A DNA stretch of 64,000 nt, taken from contig JANXSN010000073.1 of the NCBI GenBank assembly GCA_025352685.1, forward strand, positions 49,248-113,247, read 5' to 3'. This DNA is from Sphingomonadales bacterium (lineage in GTDB: Bacteria > Pseudomonadota > Alphaproteobacteria > Sphingomonadales > Sphingomonadaceae). The notes beneath the pieces are model-generated. The model was given only the letters and a program-made list of their open reading frames with translations, was not told the origin of the DNA and made no database searches. A program made the position numbers and the translations under genes. This document shows, piece after piece, positions 9,250 through 18,207 of the stretch. Numbering within the stretch: the first letter of the stretch is position 1; every line of letters starts with the position of its first letter.

Positions 9250-10587
9250 GTGGGCAAATCCTATTTCTTTGTTGGAATCGGCGGATCGGGCATGATGTCG
9301 CTCGCGCAAATCGTGGCTGCGCAGGGGTCAATAGTCGCGGGATCTGACCGCTCGCTGGATCAGGGGCGGTCAGGCGCCAAGTTCGAGCGGATCGCCGCGC
9401 AGGGCATCGGCCTGTTCGCACAGGATGGCAGCGGCATTGTGTCGGCGGACCAGATTGTCGTGGCATCGGCTGCAATCGAGGCCACCGTACCCGATATCGT
9501 CCGCGCGACCGAGCTCGGCTGTGCGCGCATGACGCGGGCCGAACTGCTTGCCGAACTGTTCAATGCAGCCCCGATCGGCATTGCGGTCGGCGGTACGAGT
9601 GGCAAATCGACTGTGACGGGCATGATCGGCTGGATACTGGACCAGGTCGGCCGCGATCCGACGATCATGAACGGCGCGATCATGAAAAACTATGGCACCG
9701 GGGCCCGGGTAGGCCGTGGCGACGTTTTCGTGAGCGAAGTGGACGAGAGCGACGGCTCGATCGCGCTCTACCGGCCGACGGTTGCCGTGCTCAACAATGT
9801 CGCGGTCGATCACAAATCGTTGGAGGACTTGCGGGCGCTATTCAGCGGATTTCTGGCCCGCGCCGACAAATCGGTCGTAAATGCCGATAATGCCGAAGCC
9901 GCTTCGCTCGCGACTCCGACGTTGACGTTTGGCCTCGCTTCCCTTTCCGATTTGCGCGCAATCGACCTCGTGGAGCGCCCCGACGGCGTGGAATTCAGGG
10001 TGGGCGACACTCACGTCGCCCTCGCCTTGCCCGGCCGGCACAATGCCTCGAATGCTCTTGCCGCGCTCGGCGCCGCTGCCATGGTCGGGGTCCCGGTGAG
10101 CGCTGCCGCTGCGGCGCTTTCAACATTCAGCGGTCTTAACCGCCGCATGGAGGTGGTTGGTACCGCAAACACCATCACGGTGATCGACGATTTTGGTCAC
10201 AACCCGGACAAGATCGCCGCCACGCTGTCGGCGCTGCATGTTTTTCCGGGGCGGTTGCTCGTTTTCTTTCAGCCGCACGGCTATGGCCCGCTCAAGCAAA
10301 TGGGCCGCGAGCTGGCCTATGCATTCCGCGCGAATCTAGACGAAGGCGACCGGCTTATCGTCAATGACCCGGCCTATTTCGGCGGCACGGTCGACCGCAG
10401 CATCGGTAGTGAAGCCTTAGTCGAGGCCATCGGCGATCAGGCCGAACACATCGCCAGCCGGGAGGCATGCGGTGAACGGCTGCTCTCGCTGGCGCGACCC
10501 CATGACAGGATTGTTGTGATGGGCGCGCGCGACGATACGCTGTCGGACTTCGCAGCCGGGTTGCTCGCGGCGCTTCCTTCCGCTTAA
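9250..10587 (+). CDS. mpl: Mur ligase family protein (Mpl-like murein peptide ligase)
   Basis: ATP-dependent ligase of the MurC/Mpl type, 445 residues. It opens with a Rossmann block FVGIGGSGMMSLAQ, then the ATP P-loop GGTSGKSTVTGMI (about residues 115-127), the central DESDGS motif and C-terminal domain RRMEVVG...DDFGHNPDKIAATL. The family joins UDP-MurNAc to alanine or to a recovered peptide. Divergent pairing with an LD-carboxypeptidase favours the recycling enzyme Mpl over MurC, but that is inference. The start is a GTG at 9250 without an obvious Shine-Dalgarno. Confidence 0.8.
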   Translation: MGKSYFFVGIGGSGMMSLAQIVAAQGSIVAGSDRSLDQGRSGAKFERIAAQGIGLFAQDGSGIVSADQIVVASAAIEATVPDIVRATELGCARMTRAELLAELFNAAPIGIAVGGTSGKSTVTGMIGWILDQVGRDPTIMNGAIMKNYGTGARVGRGDVFVSEVDESDGSIALYRPTVAVLNNVAVDHKSLEDLRALFSGFLARADKSVVNADNAEAASLATPTLTFGLASLSDLRAIDLVERPDGVEFRVGDTHVALALPGRHNASNALAALGAAAMVGVPVSAAAAALSTFSGLNRRMEVVGTANTITVIDDFGHNPDKIAATLSALHVFPGRLLVFFQPHGYGPLKQMGRELAYAFRANLDEGDRLIVNDPAYFGGTVDRSIGSEALVEAIGDQAEHIASREACGERLLSLARPHDRIVVMGARDDTLSDFAAGLLAALPSA

Positions 10588-10620
10588 GGTTATGCTAAAG
10601 TTGGCATTGCAGGAAATTTG

Positions 10621-11901
10621 ATGGCGAAGCGCCTGACACTGTTCATCATGATCGGGCTTGTGCTCGGCATTTTCGTCGGTGCGATCATGCATGCGGCGAT
10701 GGATCAGGTGGCTGTTGCGAGTGCGGGCAAGTGGCTCGGACTGGTTACCGACATCTTTCTGCGTCTCATCAAGATGATCATCGCGCCGCTGGTATTTGCG
10801 ACGCTGGTTTCGGGCATTGTCCATATGGGCGATACGGCGGCGCTCGGCAGGGTCGGGCTGAAGACGATGTTCTGGTTTATTTCGGCGACACTCGTCTCGC
10901 TGTCACTTGGCATGGTGCTCGTGAACCTTTTGCACCCCGGCGTCGGCGCAGGGCTCACGCTGCCGCCCGCGACTGCGCACGTCGATATTGCCAAGCCGAC
11001 GAGCGATATCTTCCACATCATCGCCGAAATGTTCCCGAAATCGATTTTCGAAGGCATGGCGAACAACACGCTGCTGCAGATCGTCATCTTCTCGTTGTTT
11101 TTCGGGGTTGCCATGACTGCAGTGGGGGCCAAGGCCGCGCCGCTAGTTGCGGGGATCGACGCCCTTGTCGAGGTCATGCTTCAAGTTACGAACTACGTGA
11201 TGCGCGTCTCCCCGTTCGCGGTGTTCGCGGCGATGACGAAGGTGATTGCCGTCAACGGTCTCGTCGTGATCGGGACATTCATATGGTTTATCGGCACCTT
11301 TTATTTCGGTCTCTTCGTGCTCTGGTGCGCTCTTGCATTCGCCGCCTTCCTGTTCGTGGGAACGCGCGCGGGGACCTTGATCCGCTATATTCGGGAGCCT
11401 GTCCTGCTCGCGTTCTCAACTGCTTCGTCTGAGGCAGCCTATCCGCGGACGCTGGAGGCGCTCGACCGTTTCGGCGTACCGCCCAAAATTGCCAGCTTCG
11501 TTCTGCCACTCGGCTATTCGTTTAACCTCGATGGCTCGATGATGTACATGACGTTCGCGACGCTGTTCATTGCGCAACTGTACGGGATCAACTTGAGCTT
11601 CGGACAGCAAATCGCAATGCTGCTGACGCTCATGCTGACGTCCAAGGGTATGGCGGCCGTTCCGCGTGCCAGCCTGGTTGTCATTTCGGGCACGATGGCA
11701 CAGTTCGGTATTCCGGAGGCTGGACTTGTCCTCATCCTCGCCATCGATCAGTTCCTCGACATGGGCCGCTCGGGCACCAACGTCGTCGGCAATGCGGTGG
11801 CCGCCGTCGTTGTTGCCAAATGGGAGGGCGAACTCGACAAGCCGCTGCCCCCTGAAATAGAGCCGCCCCATGCCCCTTCTCGTCTCCACGGAGTCCTCTG
11901 A
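10621..11901 (+). CDS. Dicarboxylate/amino acid:cation symporter (DAACS family)
   Basis: Inner-membrane symporter of the GltP/DctA type that takes up C4-dicarboxylates or acidic amino acids with protons or sodium. The 426-residue protein has the expected eight-helix pattern, a serine-rich re-entrant loop (AFSTASSEAAYPRTLEAL), the SFNLDGSMMYM motif, and the late FLDMGRSGTNVVGNAVAAV block that binds substrate. The ATG at 10621 follows AGGAAATTTG. It starts 33 nt after the Mur ligase and overlaps the next gene by one base. Confidence 0.92.
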   Translation: MAKRLTLFIMIGLVLGIFVGAIMHAAMDQVAVASAGKWLGLVTDIFLRLIKMIIAPLVFATLVSGIVHMGDTAALGRVGLKTMFWFISATLVSLSLGMVLVNLLHPGVGAGLTLPPATAHVDIAKPTSDIFHIIAEMFPKSIFEGMANNTLLQIVIFSLFFGVAMTAVGAKAAPLVAGIDALVEVMLQVTNYVMRVSPFAVFAAMTKVIAVNGLVVIGTFIWFIGTFYFGLFVLWCALAFAAFLFVGTRAGTLIRYIREPVLLAFSTASSEAAYPRTLEALDRFGVPPKIASFVLPLGYSFNLDGSMMYMTFATLFIAQLYGINLSFGQQIAMLLTLMLTSKGMAAVPRASLVVISGTMAQFGIPEAGLVLILAIDQFLDMGRSGTNVVGNAVAAVVVAKWEGELDKPLPPEIEPPHAPSRLHGVL

Positions 11902-12155
11902 TGATCGATCGTATTTTCCTGTCGCACCCGCGCACCGTGGGGGAGGGCTATTGGGAGCACTTCCGCGTCGCCGGCAGCTTCGGCACGGCCATGGTTGGGG
12001 GCGGTCTAAAGGCGATGGTCCACGCCGTTTTTCCCAATGCCTATGAGACCGCTGGCAGCGATACGATCCGCCTGCTTCATACGATCATGGTCGAAAAACG
12101 CGGCGCAAAGCGCGACGCAACGATGGAAATGCTTTCGGTCGAATGGGTGATCTGA
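11901..12155 (+). CDS. DUF6356 family small protein
   Basis: An 84-residue protein (MIDRIFLSHPRTVGEGYWEHFRVAGSFG) that I recognise as the DUF6356 type common in sphingomonads; function unknown. It has one moderately hydrophobic central stretch (GTAMVGGGLKAMVHAVFP) that could contact membrane but no signal peptide. It begins within the symporter stop codon (TGATG) and its last 13 nt overlap the following hydrolase gene, so the block is clearly one transcript. Confidence 0.7.
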   Translation: MIDRIFLSHPRTVGEGYWEHFRVAGSFGTAMVGGGLKAMVHAVFPNAYETAGSDTIRLLHTIMVEKRGAKRDATMEMLSVEWVI

Positions 12156-12844
12156 GCGAAATCGCTGTCTGCCGGCGCGACGGCGCCGGACCCACAATTA
12201 TTTTTCTTCCCGGCTACGCCTCCGACATGGCGGGGTCGAAAGCGATGGCGCTGGATGCCTGGTCGGTGCGGACGGATCGTGCGTTTGTGCGATTCGACTA
12301 TCGCGGGTGCGGTGAAAATGCGGGGGCCTTCGAGGACTTCACCCTTGAAGACTGGTGCGACGATGCTTTGTCGGTGATCGATAGGACGCCGGGACCCGTC
12401 GTGCTTGTCGGGTCTTCAATGGGGGGATGGTTGATGGTGCTCGCGGCGCTTGCGCGGCCTCATCGCGTGGCGGCGTTAGTTGGCATCGCGGCGGCACCCG
12501 ATTTTACCGAATGGGGCTTTGACGAAGGCCAAAAGCTGGCGCTGGCGCGCGACGAACGGATTGCGGAGCCATCGATTTATGGCCCACCGCTCGTGACGAC
12601 GCGGGACTTTTGGGAATCAGGTCAGCGCAATCTGGTGCTCGGCAGCACGATCGGGCTCGATATACCCATACGCTTGCTTCAGGGACAGGAAGACCAAGCT
12701 GTGCCGTGGCGACAGTCCCTCATGCTCGCCGAGCGTTTGCGTTCAGCCGACGTCCAGATCGTCCTCGTCAAGGACGGCGATCACCGTCTGTCGCGCCCCA
12801 ACGACATCCAGCTGCTGATTAAGACCATAGAAAGCTTGCTATGA
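12143..12844 (+). CDS. Alpha/beta hydrolase
   Basis: Serine hydrolase of the alpha/beta fold, 233 residues, similar in layout to ABHD10-type thioesterase/hydrolases. The oxyanion region is FLPGYASDMAGSK, the nucleophile elbow VLVGSSMGGWLMV, the acid probably in LLQGQEDQAVPW and the histidine in VLVKDGDHRLSRP. All three catalytic positions are present. Substrate is unknown. It is embedded in the symporter-DUF6356-hydrolase-TPR operon and overlaps both neighbours. Confidence 0.85.
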   Translation: MGDLSEIAVCRRDGAGPTIIFLPGYASDMAGSKAMALDAWSVRTDRAFVRFDYRGCGENAGAFEDFTLEDWCDDALSVIDRTPGPVVLVGSSMGGWLMVLAALARPHRVAALVGIAAAPDFTEWGFDEGQKLALARDERIAEPSIYGPPLVTTRDFWESGQRNLVLGSTIGLDIPIRLLQGQEDQAVPWRQSLMLAERLRSADVQIVLVKDGDHRLSRPNDIQLLIKTIESLL

Positions 12845-13584
12845 TTGCCCTTGCGCTTCTCGCTGCTTACCCTGCACCTGCACCGAGCGTCGACCGACAA
12901 CGGTTCGAGGCATGTGCCGCACTGGCCGAAACCGATTCGGCGCGCGCGATCGAACAAGCCGGGACGTGGCGGATCAACGGCGGTGGCGTGGCGGCCCGGC
13001 ACTGCGAGGCGCTGGCCTTTGTCGCCCAGAAACGCTGGTTGCCCGCTGCAACGGCGTTCGAGGCGGCCGCGCGGGAGGCAGATAACAAGGCCGATGGCCG
13101 GTCTGGCAACCTGTGGATACAGGCAGGGAACGCAGCACTTGCGGCTGGCGATCCGGCGCGGGCCCGGATCGCGTTCGATGCCGCCATGGTGCGCGGGCAG
13201 GCGGCGGGTGTCGACCTCGGAGAAAATTATCTCGACCGGTCTCGCGCACGCTTTGCCCTGGGCGACAAGAAAGGAGCGCGAGACGATATCGACGCGGCCC
13301 TCAAACTGGTTCCCGCCGATCCGCTCGCCTGGTTGCTTTCAGCGACGCTGGCACGACAGTCGGGTGATCTGGCGCGTGCCACGACCGACATTTCCGAGGC
13401 GCAAACCCGCTCGCCCGACGACGCCCAGGTGGCGCTGGAGGCGGGCAACGTGGCGATCCTATCGGGGTCCGATGCAGCGGCGAGGGTTGCCTGGGAGGCG
13501 GCAGTCAAAAATGCGCCGAACAGTGCGGCGGGGAAGGCTGCGGCTGATGCCTTGGCGAAATTGGGTGCACCGATTAAACCTTAG
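12841..13584 (+). CDS. Tetratricopeptide repeat protein, exported
   Basis: A 247-residue alanine-rich protein with a short hydrophobic N-terminus (MIALALLAAYPAPAP) that may be a signal peptide, followed by TPR-like helix pairs: W-x2-A-G-x-A-ALAAGD-ARARIAFDAAM, then Y-LDRSRARFALGDKKGARDDIDAALKLVPADP, then LSATLARQSGDLARATTDISEAQTRSPDD. It is probably a periplasmic protein-interaction scaffold; no enzymatic motif is seen. The start overlaps the hydrolase stop (ATGA). Confidence 0.75.
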   Translation: MIALALLAAYPAPAPSVDRQRFEACAALAETDSARAIEQAGTWRINGGGVAARHCEALAFVAQKRWLPAATAFEAAAREADNKADGRSGNLWIQAGNAALAAGDPARARIAFDAAMVRGQAAGVDLGENYLDRSRARFALGDKKGARDDIDAALKLVPADPLAWLLSATLARQSGDLARATTDISEAQTRSPDDAQVALEAGNVAILSGSDAAARVAWEAAVKNAPNSAAGKAAADALAKLGAPIKP

Positions 13585-13897
13585 CCGCCTTTGGCTGAGG
13601 GACAGTCCGCCACTTGCGTGCGAACGGCGCACCATTGGTCTCGGGTGCCCGAAGCGATGCCGTTACGCGCGCGCTTGCCCAACGGCCAACGATTGCCGGA
13701 AAGGCAGGATCTTCGTTTCGGTGCAGAACCGAGCCTCTCTTCGCTCCCGGTTCCCAAGACTTTCAGGCGCGCTGGTGGCGGTTTTCTTCATAGATCGGGC
13801 TGTCGGTTGAGGGCTGTGCTGCCTTGTCCGCCCACGACGAACGCAAGGAATGATGTTTCACCTTTCGGGCGCGGCGACGAACGCCTAGATAAGGGTC
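13585..13897. other. Spacer without recognisable gene
   Basis: About 310 bases between the TPR gene and gloA. Frames are open in several directions but the translations are arginine-rich shadows without a start or ribosome-binding site. No tRNA, terminator with a U-run, or repeat was seen. It presumably holds the gloA promoter. Confidence 0.5.
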
Positions 13898-14311
13898 ATG
13901 AAATATCTCCATACCATGATCCGCGTGTCGGACCCGCAAGCCACCATCCGGTTTTTCGAATTGCTCGGGCTCAAGGAGCTCAAGCGGTTCGACAACCCCG
14001 CGGGGCGGTTCACGCTCATCTTCCTCGCGGCGCCGGGCGACGAGGACGCGCAGGTCGAACTGACGCACAACTGGGACGAGCAAGGCTATGGCGAGGGACG
14101 GAATTTCGGTCATCTGGCCTATCGGGTCGATGATATCTACGCCACATGTCAGCGACTGATGGACGCGGGCGTGACGATCAACCGGCCGCCGCGTGACGGC
14201 CATATGGCGTTCGTCCGGTCGCCCGACAATGTATCGGTCGAGCTGTTGCAGGATGGCAGCCTGCCGCCCGCCGAGCCTTGGGCGTCGATGCCAAACACGG
14301 GGCATTGGTAA
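13898..14311 (+). CDS. gloA: VOC family protein, probable lactoylglutathione lyase (glyoxalase I)
   Basis: A 137-residue metalloenzyme of the vicinal oxygen chelate fold. It begins MKYLHTMIRVSDPQATIRFFELLGLKE, with the typical metal-ligand histidine at residue 5 and later ligands in VELTHNW, FGHLAYRVDDI and the C-terminal VELLQDGSL. It is placed directly upstream of a glyoxalase II gene (1 nt between stop and the next start), so together they probably detoxify methylglyoxal through S-lactoylglutathione. Other VOC activities cannot be excluded from sequence alone. Confidence 0.85.
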   Translation: MKYLHTMIRVSDPQATIRFFELLGLKELKRFDNPAGRFTLIFLAAPGDEDAQVELTHNWDEQGYGEGRNFGHLAYRVDDIYATCQRLMDAGVTINRPPRDGHMAFVRSPDNVSVELLQDGSLPPAEPWASMPNTGHW

Positions 14312-14312
14312 G

Positions 14313-15044
14313 ATGCCGATCGAGGTTGTCGCGATCCCGGTGCTGAGCGATAATTACATCTGGCTGGTTCACGAACCCGAAAGCGGCGCGACGATGGTCG
14401 TCGATCCTGCCGTGGCGGCACCAGTGCTGGCTGAGGCTGCGGCGCGCGGATGGCGGATTACTGATATCTGGAACACGCACTGGCACCCTGATCACACCGG
14501 CGGCAATGCAGAGATCAAGGCGGCAACGGGTTGCACAATCACGGGACCTGCTGCCGAGGCAGACCGCATCCCGACACTCGATCTCTTCGTGGCGGGCGGT
14601 GATATCGTTCGCTTGGGCACGATCGAAGCGCAGGTCATCGATGTGCCGGCGCATACGGCGGGCCACATAGCGTTTTACTTCGCCGCACAGTCTGCGGCAT
14701 TTGTCGGCGACACCCTGTTCGCGATGGGCTGCGGACGGTTGTTCGAAGGAACAGCGGCACAGATGTTCGACAATATGGCAAAGCTGGCGTGTCTGCCCGA
14801 CGCGACGACCGTCTATTGTGCGCATGAATATACCCAGTCTAACGGTCGCTATGCGCTGGTCGCCGAGCCGGACAATGCCGCGCTTGTCGCCCGCATGGCC
14901 GATGTCGATGCGATGCGCCTGCGGGGCGAGGCCACGGTGCCGACGACGATCGGTCTCGAGCGCGCGACCAACCCGTTCATGCGCGCCGCGTCAGTCGAGC
15001 AACTCGCCGAACGCCGCGCTGCCAAAGATAGTTTTAGGGGCTGA
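14313..15044 (+). CDS. gloB: Hydroxyacylglutathione hydrolase (glyoxalase II)
   Basis: Metallo-beta-lactamase-fold hydrolase that releases D-lactate and glutathione from lactoylglutathione. The binuclear metal motif is THWHPDHTGG (about residues 52-61); further ligands sit in VPAHTAGHIAFYF, FVGDTLFAMGCGRLFEG and YCAHEYTQSN. The ORF track begins inside gloA; the ATG at 14313 (MPIEVVAIPVLSDNYIWL) is the family start and gives 243 residues, about normal. The C-terminal block ERATNPFMR is also conserved. Confidence 0.94.
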   Translation: MPIEVVAIPVLSDNYIWLVHEPESGATMVVDPAVAAPVLAEAAARGWRITDIWNTHWHPDHTGGNAEIKAATGCTITGPAAEADRIPTLDLFVAGGDIVRLGTIEAQVIDVPAHTAGHIAFYFAAQSAAFVGDTLFAMGCGRLFEGTAAQMFDNMAKLACLPDATTVYCAHEYTQSNGRYALVAEPDNAALVARMADVDAMRLRGEATVPTTIGLERATNPFMRAASVEQLAERRAAKDSFRG

Positions 15045-15049
15045 CAACA

Positions 15050-15760
15050 ATGTGCAGACCTGATGAATTGCTCATTATGCCGCAGCCGATTGCAACTACC
15101 GGCACCGGGGTTCCCAACCGCGAGGCCGAATTGCTGGCGCAGCTCAAGCCCGGCACCGTTTTCATGATGGGGGACAATCCGGCACTGCCCCGAATGCCCG
15201 AGCGCCCGGGCCTGGTCGATTTTTTTGAACGGCGCGGGTCGGATATTACCGTACGTCATCTTCTGTCGAGTGCGACTCGTGCTGCCGCTGATGGCCACGA
15301 CGACAAGGTCGTAATGGCCTGTCTCCTCCACGACATATCCAACCTGAGCTTTATCCGTACCGACCACGGTTACTGGGGCGCGCAGATGATCGCGCCCTAT
15401 GTCGATCCCGAAATATCATGGGCCGTCGAGAAGCATCAAGCGCTCCGATACTTCGCCGACGAGTCGGTCGGTTACGCCTACCCCGACAGCTATGTCAGAT
15501 TCTTTGGACCGGACTATGTGCCGCCCGACTATATTCGCCGCGAGGCCGAAGATGCGCGCAATCACAGCTGGTATATGACCGCGCGCCTGGTCACTCTTTA
15601 TGATATCTACTTTTTTGAAGACGCGACGACTCCGCCGATCGAGCCCTTGCTCGATGTAATCGGTCGAGCCTTCCGCCAGCCGGCGGAGGGGCTCGGCTTT
15701 GACGGGTCTCCTGTCGCGCATATGTGGCGGACGATGATATGGCCGAACAACTTCTTGTGA
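15050..15760 (+). CDS. HD-domain metalloprotein (PhnZ/MIOX-like hydrolase or oxygenase)
   Basis: A 236-residue protein with an HD-type metal site: H70, H94-D95 (CLLHDISNLS), H106 (TDHGYWG), H129 (EKHQALRYF) and a late aspartate in LYDIYFF. The spacing of four histidines plus two acids resembles the mixed-valent di-iron HD subgroup that includes PhnZ and myo-inositol oxygenase; ordinary HD phosphohydrolases usually have fewer ligands. Substrate is unknown. It lies 5 nt after gloB and its stop overlaps the next start (TGATG). A second possible start is the ATG at 15077. Confidence 0.65.
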   Translation: MCRPDELLIMPQPIATTGTGVPNREAELLAQLKPGTVFMMGDNPALPRMPERPGLVDFFERRGSDITVRHLLSSATRAAADGHDDKVVMACLLHDISNLSFIRTDHGYWGAQMIAPYVDPEISWAVEKHQALRYFADESVGYAYPDSYVRFFGPDYVPPDYIRREAEDARNHSWYMTARLVTLYDIYFFEDATTPPIEPLLDVIGRAFRQPAEGLGFDGSPVAHMWRTMIWPNNFL

Positions 15761-16140
15761 TGCGACGTATTGTGCTGCCGCTGTTCGCGCTGGTGGCGTC
15801 GTGTACGAGCTTGCCGCTCGCGCGCGACGACAGCGCCGATTTGGCCAAGGAGACTGTCGGCAAGGTCGCCGAAAAGCCGCGCAGCTGTATTGCTCTGGAC
15901 GATGCCCGTGGTGCAAAACTGTTCAACGATGCGATCGTCTATCGGGTCAACCGCCGCCTCAGCTACGTCAACGCCGCCAAGGGCTGCAACGCGTTCGATA
16001 CCGACCCGATCTTCGTGAACGAAGTCAGCAACGGTCAGCTGTGCCGAGGCGATATTATCCGCCTGATCTCTCGTTCTGGAGGAATTCCTGGCCCCACCTG
16101 CGTACTCGGCGAATTTACTCCTTATCGAACGCCGCGCTGA
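15760..16140 (+). CDS. DUF6491-like lipoprotein
   Basis: A 126-residue protein starting at the ATG that overlaps the HD gene's stop (the 12 extra residues in the ORF track are not needed). The N-terminus [19 protein letters not shown] is a lipoprotein signal with lipobox LVASC. The mature part contains four more cysteines (RSCIAL, KGCNAF, GQLCRGD, GPTCVLG), which could form disulfides in the periplasm. The pattern matches the DUF6491 proteins of sphingomonads; function unknown. Its 3' end overlaps recF by 19 nt, convergently. Confidence 0.65.
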   Translation: MRRIVLPLFALVASCTSLPLARDDSADLAKETVGKVAEKPRSCIALDDARGAKLFNDAIVYRVNRRLSYVNAAKGCNAFDTDPIFVNEVSNGQLCRGDIIRLISRSGGIPGPTCVLGEFTPYRTPR

Positions 16141-17201
16141 CCATCGGCTATTCGTCCTGTTGTGACGGTCAGCCATGTTGCCGAGCGTTCGATGCCGTCG
16201 AACGGCCCGACCTCGGTGCCGGTTAGCCACACTTGATTGCCGCCCACCGCCAGCCGATCGAAGAGCGCCAGCCGGCGAACCGGGTCGAGGTGGGCTGCAA
16301 CCTCGTCCAAAAGCAGGACCGGGCGACGCTGCTGGGCTTCGGCGACCAGTTCGGCGTGCGCCAGGATGATCCCGATCAAGAGCGCCTTTTGCTCGCCGGT
16401 TGAACTTGATACAGCGTCGATCGCCTTGTCGAGGTGTGTCACGACCAAATCCTGCCGCTGCGGTCCGGTCAGTGTCCGTCCCGCCGCGGCATCGCGCGCG
16501 CGGCCTTGCGCCAGATCCTTGGCAAACCCTTCAGTCGAGCCGAACCCGTCAAGCAACAGGCCCGCCCTGGCGAAGGAGCCAGCGGGCGCGTCGCTAAGCC
16601 GGGCCGTCAGTGCCGCCACCAGTGCGACACGGCGTCGACTAATTGCCGCACCGTGCATCGCCATCGCCGCTTCTAACGCTGTAAGCCAATCGCCGTCGGG
16701 ACGTTCGTCGGCAAGCAGGCGGTTTCGCTGTCGCATTGCTGCTTCATAGCGAGCCGAATCATGCGCGTGGGTGGGGTCGAGCGCGAGCACCAGCCGGTCG
16801 AGGAAGCGCCGCCGCGCCCCCGCACTTTCACTGAACAGCCGATCCTGTGCCGGCGTTAGCCAGATCAGTGAAACCCACTCGCCCAACGCTGCCGCGCTGG
16901 CCGTCGCACCATTGATCCGCACAATCCGCCGCTCCCGTGCGTCGGCTAGCGTGCCGGTGCCGAGTTCCACCTGATCGAACCGCGCGCCGATGCCAAACCC
17001 GCCCGGACCACCGCGACGCGCGATTTCACTCAGCGCTGCACTGCGCAAGCCCCGACCCGGTGCCAACAGCGAGATGGCCTCCAGCACGTTGGTCTTCCCC
17101 GCGCCATTCTCGCCAGTCAACACGACAAAGCCGCGCCCCGGAGTAATCACTTCGTCGGTATAGGACCGGAAGTCTGTCAGCGAGAGGCGCGTAATTGGCA
17201 C
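16122..17201 (-). CDS. recF: DNA replication and repair protein RecF
   Basis: SMC-like ATPase that loads RecA at gaps with RecO and RecR. Walker A is [14 protein letters not shown] (residues 29-42); the ABC signature region is [21 protein letters not shown] and Walker [16 protein letters not shown] start at the GTG at 17201 ([14 protein letters not shown]), with AGCAGGA 5 nt upstream; this gives 359 residues, the family length. The 31-residue extension in the ORF track is discarded. The gene is not next to dnaA/dnaN/gyrB here, which is common in Alphaproteobacteria. Confidence 0.95.
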   Translation of the reverse strand: MPITRLSLTDFRSYTDEVITPGRGFVVLTGENGAGKTNVLEAISLLAPGRGLRSAALSEIARRGGPGGFGIGARFDQVELGTGTLADARERRIVRINGATASAAALGEWVSLIWLTPAQDRLFSESAGARRRFLDRLVLALDPTHAHDSARYEAAMRQRNRLLADERPDGDWLTALEAAMAMHGAAISRRRVALVAALTARLSDAPAGSFARAGLLLDGFGSTEGFAKDLAQGRARDAAAGRTLTGPQRQDLVVTHLDKAIDAVSSSTGEQKALLIGIILAHAELVAEAQQRRPVLLLDEVAAHLDPVRRLALFDRLAVGGNQVWLTGTEVGPFDGIERSATWLTVTTGRIADGQRGVR

Positions 17202-17309
17202 ATTAATCCTGCTAACGTGTTGCCCCAGTGTAACAAGACCGCACGGAGCGTGGACCCATTGCGCATACGATACGTTTGATGCTGATACGGGCAAAACTAG
17301 GGAAGCGAC

Positions 17310-17774
17310 ATGCGCATTTTGATGATCGGCTTATTGATTGGCGCCGTCCCGGCGGTGGCACAGCAAAAACACACGACTGGCCAGGTTGTCGGCGATGTGG
17401 CCACCCAGCCCCTCCAGGACATCAACGTCAAAAACAAGCACATCCCCCAAGTGCTCGAGCTCGCACGCGGCGATCCTTATTCGACGACCGGGCTTAGAAC
17501 CTGTGAATCCATCAAGGCGGCGATCGGAACGCTTACTGCCCAGCTGGGCCCTGACTTTGATTCCCCCGAGGATCGCCGGGCGAACCGGGTGACTGCTGTG
17601 GGCGTGGCGAAAGGCGTGGTCCAGGGCCTGATTCCGTTCCGCGGTGTCATCCGCGAGATATCTGGCGCCGCAACGGCGCAACGCCAATGGGACGCTGCGG
17701 TCGATGCGGGCATTGCAAGACGCGGATTCTTGCGCGGTGTCGCGCGGTCGCGCCAATGTCGCGTGGCCAGCTAG
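17310..17774 (+). CDS. Exported protein of unknown function
   Basis: A 154-residue protein with a signal peptide ([19 protein letters not shown]). The mature region includes [50 protein letters not shown] and an alpha-helical C-terminal part with a conserved-looking [23 protein letters not shown] segment that could insert in membrane. I do not recognise a family name. It is divergent from recF (108 nt between starts) and probably has its own promoter. Confidence 0.6.
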   Translation: MRILMIGLLIGAVPAVAQQKHTTGQVVGDVATQPLQDINVKNKHIPQVLELARGDPYSTTGLRTCESIKAAIGTLTAQLGPDFDSPEDRRANRVTAVGVAKGVVQGLIPFRGVIREISGAATAQRQWDAAVDAGIARRGFLRGVARSRQCRVAS

Positions 17775-18207
17775 TCTCTAGAATACACGGGTTTTGGGAT
17801 CCGATCCCTGACCCGCGCACTGAGCAAGGCAGCGATTGATCCGGATCAATTACCACCAGCACGTGTGTCAGTGGCTGCGCTGATAGGACAACCGAGACCG
17901 AACTGTAGCTGCGGTCGAAGGGACACGGGGAGTCAGGATACGGACCGGGCTCGCCGCACTTGACGCGTGAGCAGCGGCAGGTGCGATGTTTGCGTGGGAC
18001 CGTTTCCGTTACGATGCCATTCCACTGGCCGCAGTCACGGATTTTCTCTCCATGCGCACCAAGACCGGGTTGCATTGGCGACATTGGTCCCTGTTGCGTG
18101 CGCAAGGGGCGGTCTGAAGCCCTTGGGCGGCCGAAAACGTTGGAAACGGGTATCGCCCTCGCGTTCGAACTCATGCTGGCCTAGAACCGCAATTTTCAAG
18201 AGCAAGG
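17775..18207. other. Spacer without recognisable gene
   Basis: About 430 bases. A minus-strand frame (17647-18174) is long but overlaps the exported-protein gene, lacks a good start, and gives an odd composition rich in C, P and R. I see no tRNA or terminator. It presumably carries the promoter of the following FMN protein. Confidence 0.45.

Noticed and set aside
17647-18174. 175-residue minus-strand ORF
   Set aside because: Overlaps a signal-peptide protein gene, lacks a ribosome-binding site and has atypical composition.
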